Of a stretch of 20,109 bases of DNA, positions 7,986-15,610 are shown in pieces. Each line of letters starts with the position of its first letter. The first letter of the stretch is position 1. Source of the DNA: CAVOJV01 sp963696325 (GTDB lineage: Bacteria > Pseudomonadota > Gammaproteobacteria > Competibacterales > Competibacteraceae); the NCBI GenBank assembly GCA_963696325.1, contig CAVOJV010000030.1, positions 1 through 20,109 of the forward strand, given 5' to 3'. Both the position numbers and the translations under genes were made by a program. Under the pieces are notes generated by a model, which ran no database searches, was not told the origin of the DNA, and saw only the letters and a list, made by a program, of their open reading frames with translations.

Positions 7986-8574
7986 GGATTGGCCCGGTAT
8001 CGATATGGATGAAATTGGCCCAGGGATAGTACCCAACGCCGCCTCCTTGCAGGGACATCGCGGCGCGCCGCACATCCGCCAGGCTGCGCCCAGGCATGCG
8101 GATATCCAGCGCCTTGGCCTGGAGGTGATAACTGTTTCTGGCGACCCCTCTGCTAGTCCTGCACAGGGTAGCGTTAGTGCTCGGTGAGCGGTAGCCACAG
8201 ATCACGTGCACAGGTTGCCTGTTCTCCGTCATGAACTGCAAGGCGTATAGTTGATCCAGCACGAGAGGATCTAAATTCTTGGTTTCATCTGTGCGATAGT
8301 CGCGCAGCGCCCAGCTAAGCTTTTGAATGGAATCGTGAAGATACCCCTGGCGTGGCGTCCAGTAGACCAACCGTAGGGTTTCGCCGGTATTGGGCACATA
8401 GATCTGTAAGGCGCGTTCCCAGGTTGTCGCCGCCCGGGCCAAGGCCGGAGATACTGCCAAGCCCCCTAAGGTCAAGGCAGCTAACTTTAAGAATCCGCGT
8501 CGTTGCCGACAGGGCTCATATTCTTGCTCTTCCCTGAGACTATTCAATGGCCGAATGGCCACTCGCTTTAGCAT
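7972..8574 (-). CDS. mepK: Tat-exported murein endopeptidase, MepK/YcbK-like (DUF882, M15-type fold)
   Basis: Members of this family are Zn-dependent peptidoglycan hydrolases; E. coli MepK (YcbK) cuts mDAP-mDAP cross-links in the periplasm. The 200-aa product has a twin-arginine signal, RQRRGFLKLAAL (23-34), a hydrophobic core and a likely cleavage near PALARA (43-48). The mature domain carries ICGYRSPSTN (125-134), the metal-site pattern SYHLQAKALDI (His150, Asp157) and FIHIDTGPIRYW (His190), plus GGGVGYYP (177-184), all matching YcbK. The chosen ATG gives 22 residues before the RR; AGGGGG at about 8584-8589 supports it. A leftover Ser/Thr-rich segment is absent and the length is normal. It is monocistronic with its own terminator and a candidate promoter upstream. 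Confidence 0.88.
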   Translation of the reverse strand: MLKRVAIRPLNSLREEQEYEPCRQRRGFLKLAALTLGGLAVSPALARAATTWERALQIYVPNTGETLRLVYWTPRQGYLHDSIQKLSWALRDYRTDETKNLDPLVLDQLYALQFMTENRQPVHVICGYRSPSTNATLCRTSRGVARNSYHLQAKALDIRMPGRSLADVRRAAMSLQGGGVGYYPWANFIHIDTGPIRYWS

Positions 8575-8616
8575 TATGCAAATCCCCCTTGATAACTAAA
8601 GTGCTTGAGTACTGGC

Positions 8617-8645
8617 ACTGTAATGAACTGTCCGTTGCAAATCAA
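8617..8645 (-). promoter_or_regulatory. Candidate sigma-70 promoter for the mepK-like gene
   Basis: On the minus strand TTGATT (8640-8645) and TACAGT (8617-8622) are spaced by 17 bases, each matching 4 of 6 consensus bases, about 45 bases before the start codon. The -35 overlaps the perfect 12-bp palindrome at 8643-8654. This is a match by eye only. Confidence 0.3.
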
Positions 8646-8830
8646 GAATTCTTGTTCGCCAAAATTTGCGCTATGCACTTGATTTTGCAATATTGGGATG
8701 ACAATGGACTTGTATTTTTTGGTTACCATAGCATTGAATAATTGCAATTAACCGGCGATTTCCCGTGCTTTTACTGAATGAAACCCCTCTCAAATCCATG
8801 ATGAGCAAACATAAACCCTCCGTCACTTGT

Positions 8831-8834
8831 GGAG
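8831..8834 (+). promoter_or_regulatory. Ribosome-binding site deciding the MFS start
   Basis: GGAG lies nine bases before ATG 8844. The alternative upstream GTG at 8829 overlaps this site and has no such signal of its own, so the later start is preferred. Confidence 0.55.
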
Positions 8835-8843
8835 AATTTTATT

Positions 8844-10061
8844 ATGACCCGAACCTCTGCTACTTGGCGCACGCCGACAGTTGTCATTGCAGTGGGTTGT
8901 CTGACGGCGCTGCTGCTTTTCGGGGTGCGTGCTGGCTTTGGGCTGTTTCTGGAGCCCATGTCCAGGGAACTGGACTGGGGCCGGGAGGTTTTCGCCTTCG
9001 CCATCGCCTTGCAAAATCTGCTCTGGGGGCTTGGGCAACCTTTCGCGGCCGCCCTGGCTGACCGCTACGGGTCTGGACGCGTGCTGGCGGTGGGCGGGTT
9101 GCTGTACGGAGTTGGCATCATGCTCATGGCACAGAGCACGACACCCCTGTTGTTTAATCTGTCCGCTGGCGTCATGGTGGGACTGGGGTTGGCGGGTGCG
9201 TCCTTCGCGGTGGTATTGGCCGCGATCAGCCGCCGGGTGCCGGAGGATAAGCGCTCTTGGGCGCTGGGTGTGGGCACGGCGGCGGGTTCTCTGGGCCAGT
9301 TTCTGATGGTGCCGCTCGGCCAGTCCTTTCTCAGCGCCTATGGCTGGTCGATGGCGCTGGTACTGATGGGCATCTGCGCGCTATTGATCGTCCCCATGGC
9401 CAGCGCGCTGGCTGGCAAGGCGGATAGCGCGGGGCAGGGCAGGGAACAGTCTTTGGCCGAGGCCCTGCGTGAGGCGGGTGGCCATCCGGGGTACCGGTAT
9501 CTGACCGGTGGTTTTTTCGTCTGCGGATTTCATGTGGCTTTTATTCAGACACACCTGCCCGCTTACCTCGCCGATGTCGGCATCAGACCTGGAATCGCCG
9601 CCTGGGCGCTGGCGCTGGTTGGGCTGTTCAATGTCGTCGGTTCCTACACGTCGGGGGTGCTGGGTGGCCGGTTCAGCAAGAAGTATCTGCTCAGCCTGCT
9701 CTATCTGGTCCGCGCGGCAGTGATTGCGGTGTTCGTCCTGGTGCCGGTGAGCGAGGTGACGGTGCTGGTCTTCGCCGCGGCGATGGGTCTGTTGTGGCTG
9801 TCCACCGTGCCTCTTACCTCAGGCCTGGTCGCGCAGATCTTTGGCCCGCGTTATATGGCGACGCTGTTTGGGATTGTGTTTTTCAGCCATCAGGTGGGCG
9901 CTTTTCTGGGCGTGTGGCTGGGTGGCTATCTGTTCGATGTCACCGGTTCGTACCAAATGGTGTGGTGGGTCAGTGTGGCCTTGGGCGTGCTGGCGTCGCT
10001 GCTGCAATGGCCCATCGACGAGCGCCGCCTGCCGCGGTTAACCGAGGCCGAGGCCGTGTAA
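8844..10061 (+). CDS. Major facilitator superfamily permease
   Basis: This is an inner-membrane transporter of the MFS with about 12 hydrophobic helices in two halves, split by a hydrophilic loop near residues 193-216 (from AGKADSAGQGREQSLAEALR). The family motif A equivalent ALADRYGSGRVLAVGG follows helix 2. I choose the ATG at 8844 because GGAG at 8831-8834 sits nine bases before it; the GTG at 8829 in the same frame would overlap this site. The product is then 405 aa, a typical length. Sequence character suggests the group of monocarboxylate- or oxalate-type MFS proteins, but the substrate cannot be assigned. A small membrane-protein gene follows 49 bases downstream and may be co-transcribed. 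Confidence 0.88.
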   Translation: MTRTSATWRTPTVVIAVGCLTALLLFGVRAGFGLFLEPMSRELDWGREVFAFAIALQNLLWGLGQPFAAALADRYGSGRVLAVGGLLYGVGIMLMAQSTTPLLFNLSAGVMVGLGLAGASFAVVLAAISRRVPEDKRSWALGVGTAAGSLGQFLMVPLGQSFLSAYGWSMALVLMGICALLIVPMASALAGKADSAGQGREQSLAEALREAGGHPGYRYLTGGFFVCGFHVAFIQTHLPAYLADVGIRPGIAAWALALVGLFNVVGSYTSGVLGGRFSKKYLLSLLYLVRAAVIAVFVLVPVSEVTVLVFAAAMGLLWLSTVPLTSGLVAQIFGPRYMATLFGIVFFSHQVGAFLGVWLGGYLFDVTGSYQMVWWVSVALGVLASLLQWPIDERRLPRLTEAEAV

Positions 10062-10110
10062 GGGGGCGGGGCATGGGTTCTCCGCAATTCATTATTCTCC
10101 ACGCAGATCG

Positions 10111-10527
10111 ATGAAACCCGTGCTTACAGCGCATGCTACCGTTCATCTCCAGGCGGATAGTAGGACGGCGGGATTTGCAACCCATTGGCTTGCGGTGAGC
10201 CTGCTGCTTGGGGTCGTGTTGTTATGGGGTGGCCTGCTGGCGCTGGCTGTCTATAAGGCGGCGCTTCCCGAGCAAGCCACTGGCACGGTCGTCGTTGTTT
10301 TTCCTCCAACCATGCCGGCGGACCAAGTATTTGCAGGCGTCTTGCACGCCGACGGCGTGCTGGCGCGCGAGACCTGGTTTGAGAACGTTTGGATTGTGTA
10401 TTCCAACCGGGAAGGCTTCGTTGGCCGGCTGAAATCGCAAGGGGCATTGATCATTTTTGCTCCCGTGCCGTTCGATTCGGTGGCGGTTGGCGGGTGCTTT
10501 GGCGTCGCGCCACCCCGGCTGAGGTAG
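10111..10527 (+). CDS. Small single-helix membrane protein of unknown function
   Basis: I do not recognise a named family. The 138-aa product has a polar N-terminus, one clear membrane helix (about residues 26-48) and a following domain of about 85 residues with beta-type patterning: GTVVVVFPPTMPADQVFAGV, WFENVWIVYSNREGFVGRLK and GALIIFAPVPFD, ending VGGCFGV. This looks like a compact extracytoplasmic domain anchored by one helix, reminiscent of conserved hypothetical proteins that scatter through Proteobacteria. It follows the MFS gene by 49 bases on the same strand and could be its accessory, which is inference. No clear Shine-Dalgarno sequence precedes the ATG. It ends 13 bases before a MITE-like inverted-repeat element. 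Confidence 0.65.
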   Translation: MKPVLTAHATVHLQADSRTAGFATHWLAVSLLLGVVLLWGGLLALAVYKAALPEQATGTVVVVFPPTMPADQVFAGVLHADGVLARETWFENVWIVYSNREGFVGRLKSQGALIIFAPVPFDSVAVGGCFGVAPPRLR

Positions 10528-10540
10528 TGCAAGGCATTCT

Positions 10541-10670
10541 TAAAGGGTGCTTGGCTTGGTGGAGCGTCGTCGGGGAACCGCGCAGCAGGGAAGCGCAACG
10601 GATCACCGTCGATGCGAGCGGGCCAAGGATGGCCCGCTAGCTTAAGCGCAACCAAACCAAGCGCCCTTTA
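10541..10670. mobile_element. MITE-like element with 20-bp terminal inverted repeats
   Basis: The left end (10541-10560) and the reverse complement of the right end (10651-10670) agree at 18 of 20 positions (TAAAGGG[T/C]GCTTGG[C/T]TTGGT). Both differences still allow G-U pairing in RNA. The 90-base interior holds a perfect 8-bp hairpin, AGCGGGCC (10617-10624) / GGCCCGCT (10631-10638), with a six-base loop. No ORF is carried. The right end supplies the TAA stop codon of the minus-strand DUF790 gene. CATTC occurs near both ends (10535-10539, 10675-10679) but at unequal distances, so a target duplication is not established. It could instead be a long terminator or attenuator-type structure. Confidence 0.55.
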
Positions 10671-11858
10671 GCGACATTCACTGATGACCAGTTTTTCCAT
10701 CACCACCATTACCTGCCTGGGCTCCAATTTGCCCTTGAAGAATATCACCGGCCCAGGTATGTTCCGGAGGTCTTCCTCGCCCACGTTGAGCCGGTCGGAA
10801 ACGGCCAGGATGAGATTCTGCCGATTGGCCCGGCGGACCTTGTCGAGCTTGCGACGCAGATAATCAGGATGCCAGAAGCCCATGATCTCGATATGCACGA
10901 TCCGGCCATCGGGATGGCGCAGGGCGAAGTCGGGCACGAATACCGTGCCTTTCAAGTCGATAACCTCTACCTCCCGCTCCAACGCCCAAGGCGTGTTCAG
11001 TTTCGCCCAACGCTCCGCAAAGGACTGTTCCAGCAGGCTGTCGTAGGCGGGGGGCTTGGCGTAATGGGAGACCAGGGGCGCCTGGGAAGTCAGGCCGTAG
11101 ACGGCTTCGCGTCCTTCCATCTGGAGCACCGCCTCCATCTCCCAGCGGGAAATATGCAGCAGGGCCGGTAGAAAACCAGCCATCCGGATGCCGTATTTGC
11201 GGGTTTGCTTGAACAGGCTGGCGGGACCGTCCACGTAGATCTGGTAGCCATCCTCCAGATTGCCCTCTACCGCGTACATCAGGCCATGAAACTTGAGCTG
11301 ATGGAAAAGCCGGCGGTATTCGCCCGGCACGTTGCGATGGGCGGTGATGCGCAGGTGCAGTGCGCAATAGAGCAGGCCCTGCGCTTGCGCCAGGTTGTAG
11401 CGGTCCACGAGATTCGCGGGCGTGAAATCAGGCAGGGCAGCGAGCACATGGTTTTCCGGCAGATCGGCATAGAGGGCATCGCGCAGCACCTCGGGTTCGA
11501 GCCGGTATTTTTCCGCCAGGGTCGCCAGCACGGTTTGCGCTTGCGGTTCCCCGTATCCCGCGCGGGCCGCCAGCGTGAACGCTTCCCGGCGCAAGGTTAC
11601 CGGTTCCACCTCTTGCAGCGCCAGCGCGAACTCCGCGTCATTCAAGGCCAGGTGGGCGAAGCCCCTGATAACCCGGTAATCGGGGGAATCGCCTTCCAGG
11701 GCGCGTAGCGCTTCTTGTAGCTCGCCGCGGGTCTTATGCTGATGGGCATGGATAAGGTTCAATACTTCCGCTGCCCAGGGGTGCTGTTCCGGGCGCAGGA
11801 AGCGGGGATAGACCTGAGCGCCGCGCCGGTTGGAGAACAGCAGGGCGGAGGGCAGCAT
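10668..11858 (-). CDS. DUF790 family nuclease, Bax1-like partner of XPB
   Basis: DUF790 proteins include archaeal Bax1, a structure-specific endonuclease that binds the XPB helicase and cuts DNA it opens. The product is 396 aa. The N-terminus LLFSNRRGAQVYPRFL is typical, followed by a helical middle region, then a nuclease core: VFVPDFALRHPDGRIVHIEI (307-326) with Pro-Asp at 309-310 and Glu324, and MGFWHPDYLRRKLDKVRRAN (326-345), whose Lys337/Lys340 could complete a PD-(D/E)xK-like site. The ATG (11858-11856) shares its A with the helicase TGA, so the two are translationally coupled. The stop codon lies within the adjacent inverted-repeat element. Family assignment is good; activity in this organism is inferred. 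Confidence 0.85.
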   Translation of the reverse strand: MLPSALLFSNRRGAQVYPRFLRPEQHPWAAEVLNLIHAHQHKTRGELQEALRALEGDSPDYRVIRGFAHLALNDAEFALALQEVEPVTLRREAFTLAARAGYGEPQAQTVLATLAEKYRLEPEVLRDALYADLPENHVLAALPDFTPANLVDRYNLAQAQGLLYCALHLRITAHRNVPGEYRRLFHQLKFHGLMYAVEGNLEDGYQIYVDGPASLFKQTRKYGIRMAGFLPALLHISRWEMEAVLQMEGREAVYGLTSQAPLVSHYAKPPAYDSLLEQSFAERWAKLNTPWALEREVEVIDLKGTVFVPDFALRHPDGRIVHIEIMGFWHPDYLRRKLDKVRRANRQNLILAVSDRLNVGEEDLRNIPGPVIFFKGKLEPRQVMVVMEKLVISECR

Positions 11859-13357
11859 CAGCGTGGCTCTGTTTGATAATCGCCCGGTTCGTCCTGGCTG
11901 AAAAGCGCCAAGCTCTCGCTTGGCCGGTTGTCCTGTCCAAACGGCGCCCGGCGTTGTTCCGCCACCCGTTCCTCACGGGTTTCGCGGGCTACCACCTCGT
12001 AGAGGACGGCGTGCTTGTTCTTGCCACGGCGCAGGATGCGCCCCAGGCGTTGCACAAATTCCCGGCTGGAGGCGCTGCCGGAGAGAATCACGCCGATGGA
12101 GGCATCGGGTACGTCTACCCCTTCGTTGAGGACATTGCTGGTGACAATGGCGGTGTAGGTACTGTCCTTGAAGGAGTCAATGATGCACTGGCGCTCCTTG
12201 ACCAGCGTCTGATGGGTTAGGCAGGGAATGAGGAAGCGCTGTGACACCTCGTAGGCGGTCGCGATATCCGCGGTGAAGATCACCGTCTTGGCGCCAATAT
12301 GACTGGCCAGGATATTAGCCAGTGCGCGCAGTTTGGCCGGGGTGGCGTGAGCGATGCGCCTGGCCTCCCGGTGCGCCCGCAGGGCGCGCCTCCCCTCCAT
12401 GCTCTTGGCGGAGACCATGACAAAACGGTTCCAGCCCTGCAGGGAGCCCAGGGAAATACGGTTCGCTTGCAGGAAGCGGTTGCGCTCGTCCAGGGCCTGT
12501 TGATAGGCGCTGCGTTCCGCCGCGGAAAGCGCCACGTAAACGGGCCGGATCTGAAACGGCGCCAGCACATCGCCCGCCAGTTCGGCAGGCTGTTTGCGAT
12601 ATACGGTGGGGCCTACCAGTTCCACCAAATCGGCATGTTTTCCATCGCTGCGTTCGGGGGTGGCGGTGAGCCCCAAGCGATAGGGGGCCAGGGAGAACTC
12701 GGCGATACTGCGGTAAAACTCCGAGGGCAGATGGTGGACCTCGTCGAAGATCAGCGTGCCGAACCGGTTGCCCAGCCGGTCGCTGTGCCGGGAGGCTGAA
12801 TCATAGGTAGCGATGGTGAGCGGCATCACCTCGTGATAGCCGCCCCCGATCAGCCCAATGTCCTGCTCTGGAAAGGCCGCCTTGAGTAGCGCGTACCATT
12901 GCTGCATCAAATCCAGGGTAGGCACCAGGATCAAGCCATCCCGCCGCGCCCAGCTCAGGGCCAGCAGACCGACCAGCGTCTTGCCCGCCCCGGTGGGAAG
13001 CACGACCAATCCCTGTCCTCCGGCGGCCTGCCAGCAGTTCAAGGCATCCCATTGATGAGGATAGGGATCGACGGGCAACGCGCAGGCCAGTTGGAGGCGC
13101 CCGTAACGGGGCGCCTGGTTGCGAACCAGGCAACCCCGCAGCAGGCTGATGACTTGAGCATAACAGTGCGCCGGTGCCCGATAGGCATCCACCCGCGGAT
13201 CGTACCGGAACCAGTTTTCCACCCCAAGCGGCGGTGTGGGGCTGCCTTCCAGCAACAAGGTGCCGCGGTCGAAGCGAAGCTGGCAACCGGCGGCCAGGCC
13301 AGTATTCTCGGTCAGTGGTTGATAATAACCCGCGCTGTCTCTAATGCCCTTGCTCAT
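11858..13357 (-). CDS. XPB-like superfamily 2 DNA helicase
   Basis: This is a 499-aa SF2 ATPase of the XPB/ERCC3 type. An N-terminal region of about 95 residues may be the damage-recognition domain. The Q-motif region is LPVDPYPHQWDAL (94-106), motif I PTGAGKT (121-127), motif II DEVHH (205-209), motif III TATPER (231-236), motif V SNVLNEGVDVP (407-417) and motif VI FVQRLGRILRRG (434-445). Motifs V and VI with the short spacing between lobes fit XPB rather than a type III restriction or RecQ enzyme. It is the first gene of a two-gene minus-strand operon and overlaps the DUF790 nuclease by one base. Archaeal XPB-Bax1 pairs open and cut damaged DNA; the same role is inferred here. A phage-defence helicase is a less likely alternative. 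Confidence 0.85.
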   Translation of the reverse strand: MSKGIRDSAGYYQPLTENTGLAAGCQLRFDRGTLLLEGSPTPPLGVENWFRYDPRVDAYRAPAHCYAQVISLLRGCLVRNQAPRYGRLQLACALPVDPYPHQWDALNCWQAAGGQGLVVLPTGAGKTLVGLLALSWARRDGLILVPTLDLMQQWYALLKAAFPEQDIGLIGGGYHEVMPLTIATYDSASRHSDRLGNRFGTLIFDEVHHLPSEFYRSIAEFSLAPYRLGLTATPERSDGKHADLVELVGPTVYRKQPAELAGDVLAPFQIRPVYVALSAAERSAYQQALDERNRFLQANRISLGSLQGWNRFVMVSAKSMEGRRALRAHREARRIAHATPAKLRALANILASHIGAKTVIFTADIATAYEVSQRFLIPCLTHQTLVKERQCIIDSFKDSTYTAIVTSNVLNEGVDVPDASIGVILSGSASSREFVQRLGRILRRGKNKHAVLYEVVARETREERVAEQRRAPFGQDNRPSESLALFSQDEPGDYQTEPR

Positions 13358-13437
13358 CAGGCTGTTTTGCTCCCCTGCTCGAATTGGCTCTCGGATAGAA
13401 TAACAATCCTGTCCTCCATCCGCCTGGAAAAAATGTA

Positions 13438-15597
13438 ATGAATGACTACGACTTATTCGCCACCGCGCCCAAGGGCATTGAACCTCTGCTGGCGGAGGAG
13501 TTGAGGGCGCTGGGCGCTGCGGAGGTTAAGGAAAGCCGGGGCGGGGTGGTGTTCCGGGGAACGCTGGTCACGGCCTATCGGGCCTGCCTGTGGTCGCGCA
13601 CCGCCAACCGCATCTTGCTGCGCTTGGGGGATTTTCCCGCCGCCGCCGCCGAAGATCTGTACCAGGGTGCATACGCCTTGCGCTGGGAAGAGCATCTGGC
13701 GCCCGAGGGTTCCCTGCTGGTGGATTTTGTGGCAAGCAATTCCAGCATTACCCATACCCAGTTCGGCGCCCAGAAAATCAAGGATGCGATTGTCGATCGC
13801 TTTCGGGAACGCTATGGAGTGCGACCCAGCGTGGAGCGCCAGCGCCCGGATCTGCGTATCAACTGTTATGTGCTCCACGACGTGGCCAGAGTAAGCCTGG
13901 ACCTGGCGGGCGACAGCCTGCACCGGCGCGGCTATCGGGAGGAGACCGTCATCGCGCCCCTCAAGGAGAATCTGGCCGCCGCGCTGTTGCTCAAAGCCGG
14001 CTGGTCAGAAATCGCGGCAGCCGGCGGTACCCTGTTGGACCCGCTGTGTGGTTCCGGCACGCTGCTCATCGAAGCCGCCCTTCTGGCTGCCGATAGCGCT
14101 CCCGGACTGGCGCGGCAATATTGGGGGTTCCTGGGCTGGCGCCAGCATGACGCCGCGCGGTGGGCGGAACTGCTGGTCGAGGCCCGAGGGCGGCGCGACG
14201 CCGGCATGCGCGGGGTGCCGCCCATCCTGGGCTATGATCGCGATCCCCGCGCCGTGCGCGCCGCCCAAATCAATGCCGGGCGGGCTGGGGTCCAGTCTCT
14301 GGTGCAGGTCGAGTGCCGTGAACTGAGCCGTGCCAAGCCCCCAAAGGCGAGTGTCCCTGGCTTGGTAATGGTGAATCCTCCCTATGGCGAACGGCTCGGG
14401 GGGATACAGGAACTGGAAGCGCTGTATGAGCAACTGGGCGATGTGCTCAAAGTGCGGTTTTTCGGCTGGCGGGCGGCGGTGTTCACCGGTAATCCGGAAC
14501 TGGGGAAACGCATGGGTTTGCGGGCGCTTAAGGTCAATGCCTTTTACAATGGCGCGCTCGCCTGCAAGCTGCTCGGTTTCGCGGTAGAGCCGGCCTATTT
14601 CGTGGACCGGGCCGGGGCCGCGTCGCGGGCCCGCGAAAAAGTCCGGCAAGCCGCATTGGCCGGGGGGGCGGACATGTTCGTCAATCGGCTGCGCAAGAAT
14701 TTGCACCATCTGGGTCGCTGGGCCAAACGTGAGGGCATCGGTTGCTACCGGCTGTATGACGCCGATATTCCGGAATACGCAGTGGCGGTGGATATCTACG
14801 AGCAGTGGGTCCACGTGCAGGAATACGAAGCTCCCAAAGCCATAAATCCCGAACGTGCTCAGGAGCGTCTGGAGCGGATCATGGCGGTCATTCCCGCCGC
14901 GCTTGAGGTGCCGGAAGAGCGGGTGTTTCTCAAGGTGCGCAAACGCCAGAAAGGTCTGAATCAATACCAAAAACAGGCGGAAAGCGGGCTATTTCACGAG
15001 GTCTGCGAGGGACCCTGCCGGTTTTGGGTGAATTTCAGCGATTATCTGGATACCGGCTTGTTTTTGGACCACCGTCCTACCCGACGCTTGCTCGGCGAAC
15101 TGGCCCAGGGCAGGCGCTTTCTGAACCTGTTCGCCTATACCGGCACCGCCACGGTCTATGCCGCGCTGAATGGCGCCAGTGCCACGACTTCGGTGGATAT
15201 GTCGCAGACCTATCTAAACTGGGCGCAGCGCAACCTGGCCTTGAACGGCATCGGTGGTCGCCAGCATGACTTGGTGCGGGCCGACTGCCTGGAATGGCTG
15301 GGCGCGGTCCGGCAGCAATTCGGCTTGATCTTCCTGGACCCGCCTACCTTCTCCAATTCCAAGCGCATGACGGACAATTTCGATGTCCAGCGGGATCATG
15401 TGCAGCTGATCCAGCGGACAGCGCGGCTGTTGGACAAAGGTGGCATGCTGATTTTCTCCACCAACAACCGCCGCTTTAAGATGGACCGAGAGGGCTTGGC
15501 TGAGCTAGCTGCCGAGGATATCACTCCCAAGACCATTCCGCGGGATTTCGAACGTAATCCCAGGATTCATCAGTGTTGGCTGATACGGGCAAAATAG
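13438..15597 (+). CDS. rlmL: Bifunctional 23S rRNA methyltransferase RlmKL
   Basis: RlmKL makes m2G2445 and m7G2069 in 23S rRNA with S-adenosylmethionine. The 719-aa product is full length (E. coli about 702). A THUMP domain occupies about residues 45-155, starting after YDLFATAPKGIEPLLAEELR. The RlmL domain has LLDPLCGSGTLLIEAALLA (Asp201) and the catalytic MVNPPYGERLG (NPPY 313-316). The C-terminal RlmK domain has FLNLFAYTGTATVYAALNGA and LDPPTFSNSKRM (DPPTF 634-638). The ATG at 13438 follows GGAA at 13426-13429. The gene diverges from the helicase operon across an 80-base gap that must hold both promoters. Its frame is intact over 2.1 kb, in contrast with the frame-broken genes at both ends of the window. 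Confidence 0.97.
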   Translation: MNDYDLFATAPKGIEPLLAEELRALGAAEVKESRGGVVFRGTLVTAYRACLWSRTANRILLRLGDFPAAAAEDLYQGAYALRWEEHLAPEGSLLVDFVASNSSITHTQFGAQKIKDAIVDRFRERYGVRPSVERQRPDLRINCYVLHDVARVSLDLAGDSLHRRGYREETVIAPLKENLAAALLLKAGWSEIAAAGGTLLDPLCGSGTLLIEAALLAADSAPGLARQYWGFLGWRQHDAARWAELLVEARGRRDAGMRGVPPILGYDRDPRAVRAAQINAGRAGVQSLVQVECRELSRAKPPKASVPGLVMVNPPYGERLGGIQELEALYEQLGDVLKVRFFGWRAAVFTGNPELGKRMGLRALKVNAFYNGALACKLLGFAVEPAYFVDRAGAASRAREKVRQAALAGGADMFVNRLRKNLHHLGRWAKREGIGCYRLYDADIPEYAVAVDIYEQWVHVQEYEAPKAINPERAQERLERIMAVIPAALEVPEERVFLKVRKRQKGLNQYQKQAESGLFHEVCEGPCRFWVNFSDYLDTGLFLDHRPTRRLLGELAQGRRFLNLFAYTGTATVYAALNGASATTSVDMSQTYLNWAQRNLALNGIGGRQHDLVRADCLEWLGAVRQQFGLIFLDPPTFSNSKRMTDNFDVQRDHVQLIQRTARLLDKGGMLIFSTNNRRFKMDREGLAELAAEDITPKTIPRDFERNPRIHQCWLIRAK

Positions 15598-15610
15598 CAT
15601 GGAGGGGAAG

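Larger units (their letters stand above)
8575..8843. promoter_or_regulatory. Divergent, relatively AT-rich intergenic region
   Basis: This 269-base gap separates the divergently transcribed mepK-like and MFS genes and is clearly more AT-rich than its surroundings. It holds a perfect palindrome CAAGAATTCTTG (8643-8654) and a looser inverted pair TTGCAAT (8685-8691) / ATTGCAA (8741-8747). For the MFS gene, TTGTAT (8710-8715) and TTGAAT (8734-8739), 18 bases apart, are a weak promoter candidate. A 64-codon plus-strand ORF across it (8547-8741) has no recognisable likeness or ribosome-binding site and is not accepted as a gene. Confidence 0.5.

Noticed and set aside
8547..8741. 64-aa plus-strand ORF in the mepK-MFS divergent gap
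   Set aside because: It has no ribosome-binding site, starts inside the mepK-like gene on the other strand, and crosses likely promoter sequence.
14005..14970. 321-aa minus-strand ORF antisense to rlmL
   Set aside because: It lies wholly inside a conserved RlmKL gene and shows no family likeness.
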